DNA of 64,000 nucleotides from Actinomycetospora succinea (GCF_004363095.1 NZ_SNYO01000001.1:1054001-1118000); one strand, 5' to 3'. Shown: positions 52,393-61,479, numbered from the stretch's first letter. Program-made: numbers and translations. The notes: a model not told the origin generated them from the sequence alone.

Positions 52393-54459
52393 TCAGCCCA
52401 CCTGGCGCCAGCAGAACTCGAAGACGAGCGCCCACTGGAACGCGCGCTGGGCGTTGTCGGCCGCGCCGCCGTGGCCGCCTTCGATGTTCTCGTAGTACTC
52501 GACCCGGTGGCCCTGCTCGCGCATCCGCGCCACGGCCTTGCGGGCGTGGGCGGGGTGCACGCGGTCGTCGCGGGTCGAGGTCGTGACCAGCACCGGCGGG
52601 TACGCCTCGTCGGCGCGCAGGTTCTGGTACGGCGAGTACTGCGCGATCCAGGCCCACTCCTCGGGCACGTCGGGGTCGCCGTACTCGGCCATCCACGACG
52701 CCCCGGCGAGCAGCAGGTGGAACCGGCGCATGTCGAACAGCGGCACCATCACCACGATCGCCCCGAACAGCTCCGGGTAGCGCGTGAGCATCACGCCCAT
52801 GAGCAGCCCGCCGTTGCTGCCGCCGTGGATCGCGAGCTGCGACGCCGTCGTGATCCCACGGTCGGCGAGGTCGCGGGCGACCGCGGCGAAGTCCTCGTAG
52901 GCACGGTGGCGGTGCTCGCCGAGCGCCGCGGTGTGCCAGGTCGGCCCGTACTCGCCGCCGCCGCGGATGTTGGCGACGACGTAGGTGCCGCCGCGGGCGA
53001 GCCAGGCGCGCCCGATGAGCCCGCTGTACCCAGGCGTCAGCGCGATCTCGAAGCCGCCGTAGCCGGTCATCAGCGTCGGTCCGGGGGTGTCCGAGACCCG
53101 GCCGACCACGAAGTAGGGGATCCGCGTGCCGTCGTCGGAGGTGGCGAAGAACTGCCGCACCTCGAGCCCGGTGGCGTCGAAGCGCGCCGGCGCGGTGCGC
53201 AGGACCTCGGGGTCGGGGTCGCTGTCGAGCCCCAGCTCGCCGCGCAGGAACGTCGAGGGCTGCGTGTAGCCGTCGGTGTCGAGGAAGTACTCGTCGCTCT
53301 GGTCGGGGTCGACGCCCACGAGGTCGACCGAGCCGAGGTCGGGGCCCGCCGGCAGCTCCCGGCGCGCCCAGTCGCGCGACGGCGTCAGCACCTCGAGGCG
53401 GGTCACGACGTCGGTGAGCACCGAGAGGACGAGGTGGTTCTTCGTCCAGGCGTGGGAGCTCAGCGAGCGGCTCGCGGTCGGCGCGAACAGCACGCGCGCG
53501 GTGCGGTCGCCCGCGAGGTAGGCCTCGAAGTCGAAGCAGAGCAGCGCGCCGGCCGGGTACTCGGTGCCGGACAGCGACCACGGCGAGCGCGTCCGGACCA
53601 GCAGCCACTCCCGCTCGATATCGGTGTCCGCGTCCGGCGGGACGTCGATGAGCACCTGCGTGCCGTCGGGGCGGAGCAGGAACTCCTCGCTGGTGTGGAA
53701 GTCGGGGCTGCGCCCGACGAAGTCGCGCTCGTAGCCCGGCGTGTGGTCGTGGCCCGCGAACGCCGACACGTCGGTCTCGCCGGCCTCGAAGACGATCTCG
53801 GCCTCGGCGACTTGCTGCCCGCGCCGCCACCGGCGCATCACGCGCGGGTAGCCCGACGTCGTCATCGATCCGGACCCGAGGTCGGTGCCGACGAAGACGG
53901 TGTCCTCGTCGATCCAGCTCACCCGGCTCTTGGCCTCGGGGAGCGTGAACCCGTCGGTGATCCACTCCCGGGTGCCCAGGTCGAACTCGCGCACCACGGT
54001 CGCGTCGGCGCCGCCGCGCGAGAGCTGGACCAGCGCGCGCGTGTAGTCGGGGTAGCGCACGCCCGCGCCGGCCCACACCCAGTTCTCGTCCTCGGCGGTG
54101 GCGAGCGCGTCGACGTCGAGCAGCAGCTCCCAGTCGGGGTCGCCGGACCGGTAGCTCTCGAGCGTGGTGCGGTGCCACAGCCCGCGGGGGTGCTCGGCGT
54201 CCTGCCAGAAGTTGTAGAGCAGCTCGCCGCGCCGGCGGACGTAGGGGATGCGGTCGTCGGCGTCGAGGATCGCGCGCAGGTCGTCGCGCAGCTCGGCGAA
54301 GCGCTCCGATCCGGTCAGGACCTCGAGCGACTCGTCGTTGCGCTCCTGCACCCAGGCCAGCGCGTCGTCGCCGGTGACGTCCTCGAGCCAGAGGTAGGGG
54401 TCGTCGGGGGTGTCGGGCGTGGAGGGTGCCGGGGAGCTCACCGCTCCATCCTCACCCAT
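52393..54459 (-). CDS. Prolyl oligopeptidase family serine peptidase (S9A)
   Basis: A 688-residue cytoplasmic serine peptidase. The N-terminal half (residues 15-420) is a beta-propeller with PYLWLEDVTGDDALAWVQERN, typical of the family. The catalytic alpha/beta-hydrolase domain shows nucleophile Ser in GGSNGGLLM, catalytic Asp in STRDDRVHPAHARK and His in EGGHGGAADN. It cleaves Pro-X bonds in short peptides. No signal peptide. It ends 65 bases from the DUF397 gene with a terminator between them. Confidence 0.93.
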   Translation of the reverse strand: MGEDGAVSSPAPSTPDTPDDPYLWLEDVTGDDALAWVQERNDESLEVLTGSERFAELRDDLRAILDADDRIPYVRRRGELLYNFWQDAEHPRGLWHRTTLESYRSGDPDWELLLDVDALATAEDENWVWAGAGVRYPDYTRALVQLSRGGADATVVREFDLGTREWITDGFTLPEAKSRVSWIDEDTVFVGTDLGSGSMTTSGYPRVMRRWRRGQQVAEAEIVFEAGETDVSAFAGHDHTPGYERDFVGRSPDFHTSEEFLLRPDGTQVLIDVPPDADTDIEREWLLVRTRSPWSLSGTEYPAGALLCFDFEAYLAGDRTARVLFAPTASRSLSSHAWTKNHLVLSVLTDVVTRLEVLTPSRDWARRELPAGPDLGSVDLVGVDPDQSDEYFLDTDGYTQPSTFLRGELGLDSDPDPEVLRTAPARFDATGLEVRQFFATSDDGTRIPYFVVGRVSDTPGPTLMTGYGGFEIALTPGYSGLIGRAWLARGGTYVVANIRGGGEYGPTWHTAALGEHRHRAYEDFAAVARDLADRGITTASQLAIHGGSNGGLLMGVMLTRYPELFGAIVVMVPLFDMRRFHLLLAGASWMAEYGDPDVPEEWAWIAQYSPYQNLRADEAYPPVLVTTSTRDDRVHPAHARKAVARMREQGHRVEYYENIEGGHGGAADNAQRAFQWALVFEFCWRQVG

Positions 54460-54491
54460 CGCGCGACGGGCCCGGAGGACGGCGTGATCTG

Positions 54492-55538
54492 ATGTCGCGC
54501 GTGGCCGGGTACTACACCCATGAGCAGCAGGGCGAGCACGAGTACGCCGACCTCGGGGCCTTCGTCCTCCGGTCCGGCTACACGCTGTCGGGCGCCCGGC
54601 TCGCCTACCGCACGCACGGCACGCTGAACGCCGCGCGGGACAACGCGGTGCTCTTCCCGCACATGTACTCCGGGACGCCGTCGTCGCTCGACAGGCACAT
54701 CGGGCCCGGCCTGCCGCTGGACCCGGAGCGGTACTTCGTCATCTGTCCCGGACAGCTCGGCGGCGGGATGTCCAGCTCGCCGTCGAACACCCCGGCGCCG
54801 TTCGACCGCGGCCAGTTCCCGCCGGTGTCGATCGTCGACGACGTCGTCGCGCAGCACCGCCTCGTCACCGAGCACCTCGGCATCGAGCGGCTGCACGCCG
54901 TGCTGGGCTGGTCGATGGGCGCGCAGCAGACGTACGAGTGGGCCGTCCGGTTCCCCGCGATGGTCCCGCGCGCAGCGGCGTTCGCGGGCACGGCGCGGAC
55001 GCCGGTCCACAACCAGGTCTTCATCGACCTGCACCTCGAGCTGCTGCGCTCCGACCCGGCCTTCGCGGGCGGCTTCTACGCCGACGCCGCCGACGTGCGC
55101 CTCGGCCTGGCCCGCCACGCGCTCGCGTTCTCGCTGCTCGGCTTCACGCCCGAGTGGTACCGCGGGGAGCACTGGCGCCGGCTCGGCTTCGCGAGCGTCG
55201 ACGACTTCCGCCAGGGCTTCGTCCGCGCCTGGTTCGCCCCGATGGACCCCAACAACCTCGTCAGCCAGGCCACGAAGTGGCGGGACGCCGACCTCTCGGC
55301 CCACGGCAACGGCTCGCTGCCCGTCGCGCTGGGGCGGATCTCGACGCACTTCTTCGTCGTGCCCTTCGGCGGCGACCAGTTCTTCCCGGTCGCCGACTGC
55401 GAGGAGGACGCCGGGCACATGCCGCACGGCGAGCTGCGCGTGATCGACACCCCGGCGGGTCACTTCGCGATGTTCGGGCTCCTCGACGAGGACACGCGCC
55501 GCATCCACGCGGTGATGGCGGAGATGCTGTCGTCCTAG
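54492..55538 (+). CDS. MetX-like alpha/beta hydrolase family protein
   Basis: A 348-residue protein of the homoserine acetyltransferase (MetX)-like fold: SGARLAYRTHGTLNAARDNAVLFPHMYSGTPSSLD, then FVICPGQLGGGMSSSPSNTP, the nucleophile Ser in VLGWSMGAQQTYEWAVRFP, and catalytic Asp/His near FFPVADCEEDAGHMPHG and GHFAMFG. It may be an acyltransferase or esterase rather than MetX itself; many actinobacterial paralogues lack acetyltransferase activity. ATG 54492 or GTG 54501 could start. The stop overlaps the convergent hydrolase stop. Confidence 0.85.
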   Translation: MSRVAGYYTHEQQGEHEYADLGAFVLRSGYTLSGARLAYRTHGTLNAARDNAVLFPHMYSGTPSSLDRHIGPGLPLDPERYFVICPGQLGGGMSSSPSNTPAPFDRGQFPPVSIVDDVVAQHRLVTEHLGIERLHAVLGWSMGAQQTYEWAVRFPAMVPRAAAFAGTARTPVHNQVFIDLHLELLRSDPAFAGGFYADAADVRLGLARHALAFSLLGFTPEWYRGEHWRRLGFASVDDFRQGFVRAWFAPMDPNNLVSQATKWRDADLSAHGNGSLPVALGRISTHFFVVPFGGDQFFPVADCEEDAGHMPHGELRVIDTPAGHFAMFGLLDEDTRRIHAVMAEMLSS

Positions 55539-56497
55539 CGGCCGGTCCGCAGCAGCTCGCGCCACTCCGCCGCGCTCCAGCGCGCCGGCTCCGTGTCCGC
55601 GAGGAAGGCGCGCAGCGCGGCGAGCACCGCGTCCGCGTGGGTGTGGAACGGGAAGTGCCCGGCGCCGTCGAAGACCTCGAGCCTGCTGCCGGGCATGGCC
55701 TCGTGCGCGACGCGCGCGTGCTCGACCGGCACGATCATGTCGTCAGCGCCCCACAGCAGCAGCGTGGGCATGCCGGCCGTGAGGTAGCAGCGGTCGAGCA
55801 TGGTGACGACCTGGCCGCGCCAGTCGACGACCGCGCGCAGCGTGCGCAGGAAGGCGCTGCGGCTCGTGGCGTCGGGCAGGGCGTCGACGATCCGGACGAG
55901 GTCCTCGGCGTCACGGCCCAGCGGGTGGTCGAGGCGGGTCAGCGCCCACATCGCCGCCTCGGTCGGGGCGCGGACCCCGGGCATCCCGAGCATGCCGAGG
56001 ACGAGCTGCGCGCCGGGCAGGGACGCCGCGCGCAGCGCCGGGCTCACCGACCGCGAGACGCCGCCGGCGCCGACGAGGACGATCCGCTCGGTGCGCTCGG
56101 GGTACTGGTAGGCGAACTGCATCGCCACGCCGCCGCCGAGCGAGTGCCCGACGAGGGTGGCCCGGTCGATGTCGAGGACCCCGAGCAGGTCGCGCATCCC
56201 GTTGGCGTAGGCGGCGACGGAGTAGTCGCCGCGGGGCTTGTCCGAGCCGCCGTGACCGAGCAGGTCGGGGGCCAGGACGGTGTGGTCACGGGCGAGGTCG
56301 TCGAGCAGGGGACCCCACGTCGACGAGTCGTCGCCGATCCCGTGGATCAGGAGCAGCACCGGGCCCGAGCCCGCGCGGCGGAAGGCACGGCGATACCCGT
56401 GCACGGTGCGGTACTGCAGGGTCCACTCCTCGCCCGGCACGTCCCGCAGGACGGGGCCGGGCGAGGGTGGTCCCGACGGTGGTCGGCGCAGCAACAC
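55535..56497 (-). CDS. Alpha/beta-fold hydrolase
   Basis: A 320-residue hydrolase. The core motifs are LLLIHGIGDDSSTWGPLLDDLA (oxyanion HG), APDLLGHGGSDKP, the nucleophile Ser in VGHSLGGGVAMQFAYQYP, catalytic Asp in LWGADDMIVPVEHAR and catalytic His in FDGAGHFPFHTHADAV. It belongs to the epoxide hydrolase/haloperoxidase-like group; substrate unknown. GTG 56497 starts after a basic N-terminus. Four bases overlap the MetX-like stop. Confidence 0.88.
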   Translation of the reverse strand: MLLRRPPSGPPSPGPVLRDVPGEEWTLQYRTVHGYRRAFRRAGSGPVLLLIHGIGDDSSTWGPLLDDLARDHTVLAPDLLGHGGSDKPRGDYSVAAYANGMRDLLGVLDIDRATLVGHSLGGGVAMQFAYQYPERTERIVLVGAGGVSRSVSPALRAASLPGAQLVLGMLGMPGVRAPTEAAMWALTRLDHPLGRDAEDLVRIVDALPDATSRSAFLRTLRAVVDWRGQVVTMLDRCYLTAGMPTLLLWGADDMIVPVEHARVAHEAMPGSRLEVFDGAGHFPFHTHADAVLAALRAFLADTEPARWSAAEWRELLRTGR

Positions 56498-56599
56498 GGC
56501 CGGTCCGAGGCCTCCTCGGTCTCGCGGAGATCAGCGAAATCCGGAGCCTAGGCCGGTCGTGTGACACGACGTGTCGCGCGCGTTGCCGGCCCGTGACGC

Positions 56600-57373
56600 T
56601 CACCCGGCGGTGTCGGACTCGTCGTCCGGGGCGTCGGTGCTCGCCGTCTCCTCGCCCGCGAGCAGCAGGTAGAGGCGCCGGCGGGTGTCGTCGAGCAGGC
56701 GCACCGCTTCGGCGACCTGCTCGTCCCGACCGACCTGGGCGACCTGCGCGACGGCGCCGGCCAGCCCCGCCCCGGCCTCGCGCAGCGCGCTGAAGCCGTC
56801 CTCGGCGGCGGCCGTGCTCCAGACGGCGTCGAGCTCCTCGCGGTGCTCGTCGACGTAGGTGCGGCCGGCGTCGGTCAGGTGGATCACCGAGCGGCCCTCG
56901 GCCTTCTCGGTGCGCACCAGGCCCTCGTCGGCGAGCTGCGAGACGGTCGGGTAGACCGACCCCGGACTGGGTCGCCAGGACCCGCCGGAGCGCTCGCCGA
57001 TCTCCTGGATGATCTGGTAGCCGTGCATCGGCGCCTCCGCGAGGAGGGCCAGCACCGCCGTGCGCACGTCACCGCGCGCCCGGCGACCACGGTGTCCGCC
57101 GCGCGGGCCGCCGAAGCCGCCGCCGGGGCCACCGAAGCCACCGAATCCGCCCGGGCCACCCGGCCCGAAGCCGGGCCGGCCGAACGGGCCGCCCCGTCGT
57201 CCGCCACGGCGGAACTTCCCGCGCGGACCGCCCGGGAACTCACCGAACATGGCCTCCCGGCCGAAGCCGGGGTGGCGGTGCGGGCCGTGCCCGCGTCCCC
57301 GCCCGTGTGCACGGCCCTCGGGGCCGTCGTCATCGACGTCCCGGCGACCGCCGGGAAAATCGTGGGTAGTCAT
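56600..57373 (-). CDS. PadR-family regulator with long Gly/His-rich N-terminus
   Basis: A 257-residue PadR. About 95 N-terminal residues are extremely Gly/His/Arg/Phe-rich (e.g. FGFGGPGGGFGGPRGG-like runs, GRGHGPHRHPGFGR), disordered. The PadR winged helix (about 100-170) reads [52 protein letters not shown]. The C-terminal helical domain ends with an acidic tail. GAAGGAGGAGCG precedes the ATG. The N-terminus could bind metal through its histidines, which is speculation; other actinobacterial PadR proteins with such tails exist. Confidence 0.88.
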   Translation of the reverse strand: MTTHDFPGGRRDVDDDGPEGRAHGRGRGHGPHRHPGFGREAMFGEFPGGPRGKFRRGGRRGGPFGRPGFGPGGPGGFGGFGGPGGGFGGPRGGHRGRRARGDVRTAVLALLAEAPMHGYQIIQEIGERSGGSWRPSPGSVYPTVSQLADEGLVRTEKAEGRSVIHLTDAGRTYVDEHREELDAVWSTAAAEDGFSALREAGAGLAGAVAQVAQVGRDEQVAEAVRLLDDTRRRLYLLLAGEETASTDAPDDESDTAG

Positions 57374-57410
57374 GTCGCTCCTCCTTCTTCGTTCGTTCGC
57401 GACACGTCAA

Positions 57411-57420
57411 CGATATATCG
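57411..57420. promoter_or_regulatory. Possible PadR operator
   Basis: CGATATATCG is a perfect 10-bp palindrome 38 bases upstream of the padR ATG, the only AT-rich dyad in the area; PadR sites in Actinobacteria often contain ATAT...ATAT. It likely overlaps the padR promoter. Confidence 0.45.
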
Positions 57421-57449
57421 CGACTGTCGGTACAGCAAGGCGCCGATGC

Positions 57450-57525
57450 CGAACCGTGATCAGGGGTGCCGCCACGCACCTCGGGACCGCCCGAAGGTGC
57501 GCGACGTCGCCCCTGATCACCGTCG
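57450..57525. repeat. Interspersed imperfect inverted repeat, copy B
   Basis: Left arm (57450-57485) begins CGAACCGTGATCAGGGGTGC and pairs with right arm (57490-57525), whose complement reads CGACGGTGATCAGGGGCGAC and on, with about six mismatches over 36 bases. It resembles copy A at 20443-20509, sharing GTGATCA, CGACGTC and CGCAC elements. It lies after the stop of the DUF6295-like gene. Confidence 0.65.
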
Positions 57526-57534
57526 GGGGCGGGC

Positions 57535-57792
57535 TCAGTGGTGCGCGGCGCGCTCCACGGTGACGGCGAGGGCGGCGAGGAGCGCGCGCGCCGAGTCGAG
57601 GCTCAGCTCCACGGCGACGCGCGCGCCCGGCCCGCGCCCGGGGTTGAGGAAGTCGATGTTGACGGTGTGCTCGTCGGGCGCGTGGACGGGGTGGTCGTAG
57701 TAGACGGTCGCCGTCTCCAGCGGGAACCAGCCCTCGGGGCCCTTGCCGCTGGACTTCGCGAGGTCGAGCTTCTCGGTGCTGTAGGTGCACAT
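57535..57792 (-). CDS. DUF6295 family protein
   Basis: An 85-residue protein starting MCTYSTEKLDLAKSSGKGPEGWFPLETATVYYDHPVHAPDEHTVNIDFLNPGRGPGARVAVELS, which matches DUF6295 proteins, of unknown function, found beside dienelactone hydrolase genes in Actinobacteria. Its ATG lies one base after the upstream dienelactone hydrolase stop, so it is translationally coupled. Confidence 0.8.
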   Translation of the reverse strand: MCTYSTEKLDLAKSSGKGPEGWFPLETATVYYDHPVHAPDEHTVNIDFLNPGRGPGARVAVELSLDSARALLAALAVTVERAAHH

Positions 57793-57793
57793 G

Positions 57794-58540
57794 TCAGGAC
57801 CCCAGGTGGCGGGCGAGGAAGGAGCTGATCTTCTCCCAGCCGTCGACGGCCGCGGCGACGCGGTAGGCGGGGCGGTCGACGGAGAAGAACGCGTGGCCGG
57901 CGTCGTCGTAGCGGTGGAACTCGTAGGCCTTGCCGTTCTCCTGGAGCAGCTTCTCCAGCTCGTCGACCTGGTCGGGGGAGGGGTAGGAGTCCTCGTTGCC
58001 GAACAGGCCGAGCAGCGGGGCACGCAGCTCGGGGATGCGGTCGGCGAGCGGCGAGACCTGCAGCGGGAACCCCTCCGGCGGCGTGCCGACGACGAACGCG
58101 CCGTAGCAGTCGACGGCGGCCTGGAGGTCGACCTCGATGCCGGCGAGCACCGCCTGGCGCCCACCGGAGCAGAAGCCGATCGCCCCGACGTTGCCGTTGG
58201 CCGAGGGCAGGCTGCGCAGCCAGCGCGCGGCGCCCGCGGCGTCGCCGACGAACCGCTCGTCGGGCACGCCGCCCTGCGCGCGGGCGGTGGCGGCGGCGTC
58301 GTCGGGGTCGGCGCCGGGGGCCTCGCGCGTGTAGAGGTTCGGGCAGATCGCGTGGTAGCCCATGGTCGCGAAGCGCCGGGTGATCTCCTTCGTCCCGGCG
58401 TCGTAGCCCGGCATGTGGTGGATGACGATCATGCCGCCGCGCGACCCGCCGTCCATCGGCCGCGCGGTGTAGGCCTCGATCTCGTCGTCCGCGTGCCCGC
58501 GGATCCCGATCGTCTCGGCCAGGATCGCGTCGTACTGCAT
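57794..58540 (-). CDS. Dienelactone hydrolase family protein
   Basis: A 248-residue alpha/beta hydrolase: MIVIHHMPGYDAGTKEITRRFATMGYHAICPNLY, the nucleophile Cys in GAIGFCSGGRQAVLA (dienelactone hydrolases use Cys rather than Ser), catalytic Asp near FGNEDSYPSPDQVDEL and His in YDDAGHAFFSVDRP. It is a probable carboxymethylenebutenolidase-type hydrolase; its true substrate is unknown. Start ATG 58540. Second member of an operon with the DUF6295 gene. Confidence 0.85.
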   Translation of the reverse strand: MQYDAILAETIGIRGHADDEIEAYTARPMDGGSRGGMIVIHHMPGYDAGTKEITRRFATMGYHAICPNLYTREAPGADPDDAAATARAQGGVPDERFVGDAAGAARWLRSLPSANGNVGAIGFCSGGRQAVLAGIEVDLQAAVDCYGAFVVGTPPEGFPLQVSPLADRIPELRAPLLGLFGNEDSYPSPDQVDELEKLLQENGKAYEFHRYDDAGHAFFSVDRPAYRVAAAVDGWEKISSFLARHLGS

Positions 58541-58640
58541 GCTCCGCCTCCGCACGTCGATGTCTGTGCGGTCGATCAGAGCACCCGCGGCCCCGCCGGG
58601 CACCCCGTGGGCGTGGTTCGACCGAAGTGCCCCGCTCCGG

Positions 58641-59498
58641 TCACGTCCCGGCCCGCAGGTCGACGACGACGCCGGCGTGGTCGGACGGCCAGACCTCGCC
58701 GTCGGGACCCGGACGGCCGCGGGTGCCGAGCAGCCCGACGCTCTCGACGCCGACGGGCACCCGACCGCGGCCGAGCCCGAGCAGGACGCGGTCGACACGC
58801 GACGGCGGGTCCCCGCGCGCGGCGACGTAGGGGTTGTCGGACCGCCAGGTCGCCCCGTCGTCCCGCGCGGGCGGCGTCGCCCACCGCCAGGCGTCGGCGA
58901 GCAGCAGGCCGGGCTCCGCCGGCGCGGTCAGGTGGCCCTCGAGCAGCCGCATCTCGTCGGAGTCCGGCTCGGCGTTGAAGTCCCCGGTGACGACCGGCGG
59001 GAGGTCGGTGGGCTCCGCGTCCACCACGTGGCGCGCGAGCGCGCGGACCTGGGCGACCCGGCGGGCCGAGTCCGTCAGGGCCGGGGTGAGGTGCGTCGTG
59101 ACGAGGCGCAGCGAGCCGGCCGGGGTGTCGGCCACGACCGAGAGCAGGATCTGGGCCTCCGGCCCGCCCCCGGTGGGCAGGACCTCGGCGCGGACGTCGC
59201 GCAGCGGCCAGCGGCTCAGCACCGCGTTGCCGAGGCCGAAGGAGTCGTCCCCGAGGCGGTCGGTCCAGAACGAGGGATCGGGGACGGCGACGAAGGCGAC
59301 GTGCCGCCCGAGCTCGTCGGCGAGCTCCGCGGCGAGGTGCCGGTCGCCGCGGGACCACACCTCCTGCAGCCCGACGAGGTCGGCGTCGGTGTCCCGCAGC
59401 TCGGCGGCGATCGCGGGCCGGCGCCGGTCGGGGTCACCGAAGCGCCACCAGAGGTTCCAGGTCGCCACGCGCAGGGTCGTCACGTGCGGGGCCGTCAC
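58641..59498 (-). CDS. Endonuclease/exonuclease/phosphatase family protein
   Basis: A 285-residue EEP-fold hydrolase: RVATWNLWWRFGDPDRR, LVGLQEVWSRGDRHLAAELADEL (metal Glu), VTTHLTPALTDSARRVAQVRAL, VVTGDFNAEPDSDEMRLL and SRVDRVLL... WPSDHAGVVVDL. These match the six conserved EEP motifs. GTG 59498 overlaps the cupin stop as GTGA; an earlier ATG at 59513 would overlap it further. The preceding genes (fumarase and cupin) are transcribed with it. Confidence 0.87.
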   Translation of the reverse strand: MTAPHVTTLRVATWNLWWRFGDPDRRRPAIAAELRDTDADLVGLQEVWSRGDRHLAAELADELGRHVAFVAVPDPSFWTDRLGDDSFGLGNAVLSRWPLRDVRAEVLPTGGGPEAQILLSVVADTPAGSLRLVTTHLTPALTDSARRVAQVRALARHVVDAEPTDLPPVVTGDFNAEPDSDEMRLLEGHLTAPAEPGLLLADAWRWATPPARDDGATWRSDNPYVAARGDPPSRVDRVLLGLGRGRVPVGVESVGLLGTRGRPGPDGEVWPSDHAGVVVDLRAGT

Positions 59499-59959
59499 CG
59501 GCGCGCCGCCCATCGCGCGAGCAGCCGCCAGAGGACGCGCTGGGGCCCGTCGGGCAGGCCGGCGGCGGTGAACGAGAAGCCGTGCTCGGCGTTGATCCGC
59601 GCCAGCTCGAGCAGCGGCGGCCGTCCCGACGCGGCGGCCAGGGCGCGGAGCTGGGCCTGCAGCGGGCCCGCCGGGGCCTCCACCGTGCGGAGCCGGACCG
59701 GCTCGTCGAAGGGGTTGGCGAACGCATGGGTCGTGCTGGGCGGCACGGCGACCGACTCCCCGGGCACCAGCAGGCGCCGCTCGCTCCCGAGCCGCACCAC
59801 GAGGCGGCCCTCCTCGACGGTGAACACCTCGCGCTCGCGACGGTGCCGATGAGCGGGCGGGCCCGCGTGCCGGGGCGGCAGGACGGCGGAGAAGACGAAG
59901 TCCGGTGCCGACGCCTCGACGGTCATCCGCTGGCCGTCCGGGAACGAGATCGTGCTCAT
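59495..59959 (-). CDS. Cupin-domain protein
   Basis: A 154-residue protein with a cupin_2 beta-barrel: motif 1 PPRHAGPPAHRHRREREVFTVEEGRLVV with the metal ligands HRHRRERE, and motif 2 VPPSTTHAFANPFDEPVRLRT. Metal-dependent, substrate unknown. ATG 59959 overlaps the fumarase beta-subunit stop (ATGA), so it is part of one operon with it. Confidence 0.85.
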   Translation of the reverse strand: MSTISFPDGQRMTVEASAPDFVFSAVLPPRHAGPPAHRHRREREVFTVEEGRLVVRLGSERRLLVPGESVAVPPSTTHAFANPFDEPVRLRTVEAPAGPLQAQLRALAAASGRPPLLELARINAEHGFSFTAAGLPDGPQRVLWRLLARWAARR

Positions 59960-60519
59960 GGCGAGGCCGGCGCGCGGCGCCAGCGTGCCGGGCCGTCGCG
60001 GTAGAGGTCGCCGCCGTGGAGGTCGTTGACGACGAGCGCGGGGAAGTCGCGGACCTCGAGACGGCGCACGGCCTCGGCGCCCAGGTCCTCGTAGGCGATG
60101 ATCTCGGACGACACGACGCACTGCGACAGGAGCGCCGCGGTGCCCTCGATCGCGCCGAAGTAGACGCAGCCGTGCTCGAGCATCGCGTCCTTGACGGCCT
60201 CCGAGCGCCGGCCCTTGCCGATCATGCCGCGCAGGCCTCGCTCGACGAGCAGCGGCGACCAGGCGTCCATGCGCGACGCGGTGGTCGGGCCGGCGGCGCC
60301 GATCGCGTGCCCGGGCCGGGCGGGGGTGGGGCCGACGAAATAGAGGGTCTCGCCGGCCGGGTCGAACGGGAGCAGCCCGCCGCCCTCGATCGCCTCGGCG
60401 AAGCGGCCGTGCGCGGCGTCCCGGCCGGTCACGAGCGGGCCGGACAGGAGCACCGAGTCCCCGCTGCGCAGCTCCCCGACGACCTCGGCGTCGAGCGGCA
60501 GCCGGACCGCGCGGGTCAC
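59956..60519 (-). CDS. Fumarate hydratase class I / tartrate dehydratase-type beta subunit
   Basis: A 187-residue protein: LRSGDSVLLSGPLVTGRDAAHGRFAEAI, FVGPTPARPGHAIGAAGPTTASRMDAWSPLLVERGLRGMIGKGR, then GCVYFGAIEGTAALLSQCV. These are the conserved segments of the beta subunit of class I fumarases and L-tartrate dehydratases. GTG 60519 overlaps the alpha subunit stop as GTGA. Together they hydrate fumarate to malate using a [4Fe-4S] cluster in the alpha subunit. Confidence 0.9.
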   Translation of the reverse strand: MTRAVRLPLDAEVVGELRSGDSVLLSGPLVTGRDAAHGRFAEAIEGGGLLPFDPAGETLYFVGPTPARPGHAIGAAGPTTASRMDAWSPLLVERGLRGMIGKGRRSEAVKDAMLEHGCVYFGAIEGTAALLSQCVVSSEIIAYEDLGAEAVRRLEVRDFPALVVNDLHGGDLYRDGPARWRRAPASP

Positions 60520-61361
60520 AGCGTCACCGTCCGGACGCGGTGGGAGTGGCAGTCGAGGTTGAGCGCGACGGGGAAGGCGGCGATGTGCGTCGGGTAGGCC
60601 TCGACGTGCACGGCCACCGTCGTCACCGTGCCCCCGAAGCCCGCCGGCCCGATGCCCGTGGCGTCGATCGCGTCGACGAGCTCGGCCTCCAGCTCGGCGA
60701 GCTCCGGGACCGGGGACGGCGACCCGGTGGGCTCGCGGGTCAGCGCCTTCTTCGCGAGCACCGCGGCGCGGTCGAAGGTCCCGCCCATCCCGATCCCGAC
60801 CGTCACCGGCGGCGAGGCGCTCGGGCCCGCCGCCTCGATCGTCTCGACGACGAAGCGCTTCATGCCCGCCACCCCGGCCGCCGGCGTCAGCATCCGCAGC
60901 GCCGACATGTTGTCGCAGCCCGCGCCCTTGACCAGCAGCGTCAGGCGGACGCCGTCGCCCTCGACGAGGTCGTAGTGGACCATTGCGGGCGTGTTGTCGC
61001 CGGTGTTGGTGCGGTCGACGGGGGAGCGGACCAGCGAGGCGCGCAGGTAGCCCTCGCGGTACCCGTCGGCAACGCCGCGGTCGAGGGCCGCGGCGAGCGA
61101 GCCGCCCGTGAAGTGGACGTCCTGGCCGATCTCGAGGAAGCAGACGGCGTAGCCGGTGTCCTGGCAGAACGCGATCTGCTCGCGCGCCGAGACCTCCGCG
61201 TTGGCGAGCAGCCGGTCGAGCACCTCCTGCCCGATCGGGGACTGCTCGCGGTCCCGGGCCCGGCGCAGCGCGTCGACGTGGTCGCCGCGCAGCTCGTGGT
61301 TGGCCTCGATGCACAGCCGCCGGACCGTGTCGGCGACGTCGTCCACGGCTATCTCCCGCAC
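60516..61361 (-). CDS. Fumarate hydratase class I / tartrate dehydratase-type alpha subunit
   Basis: A 281-residue iron-sulfur subunit. Cluster cysteine candidates are in FCQDTGYAVCFLEIG, LVKGAGCDNMSALRML and LNLDCHSHRV at the C-terminus. Other signatures are RTNTGDNTPAMVHYDLV and VGIGMGGTFDRAAVLAKKAL, typical of class I fumarase alpha subunits. Two-subunit enzymes of this kind are found in many Actinobacteria. GTG 61361 fits the family start; a more upstream ATG would add an unconserved leader. Whether fumarate or tartrate is the main substrate cannot be told. Confidence 0.9.
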   Translation of the reverse strand: MREIAVDDVADTVRRLCIEANHELRGDHVDALRRARDREQSPIGQEVLDRLLANAEVSAREQIAFCQDTGYAVCFLEIGQDVHFTGGSLAAALDRGVADGYREGYLRASLVRSPVDRTNTGDNTPAMVHYDLVEGDGVRLTLLVKGAGCDNMSALRMLTPAAGVAGMKRFVVETIEAAGPSASPPVTVGIGMGGTFDRAAVLAKKALTREPTGSPSPVPELAELEAELVDAIDATGIGPAGFGGTVTTVAVHVEAYPTHIAAFPVALNLDCHSHRVRTVTL

Positions 61362-61479
61362 GTCGCCCGGCTTACCGCACTCGGGGCGAGGACGCATGTG
61401 CAGCCGGGCGTTCGGGTAGGCGTGGGGACACCCCGAGAACCGACCCGCGACCCGCGCGGGATCAGAGGAGGAACACCGG

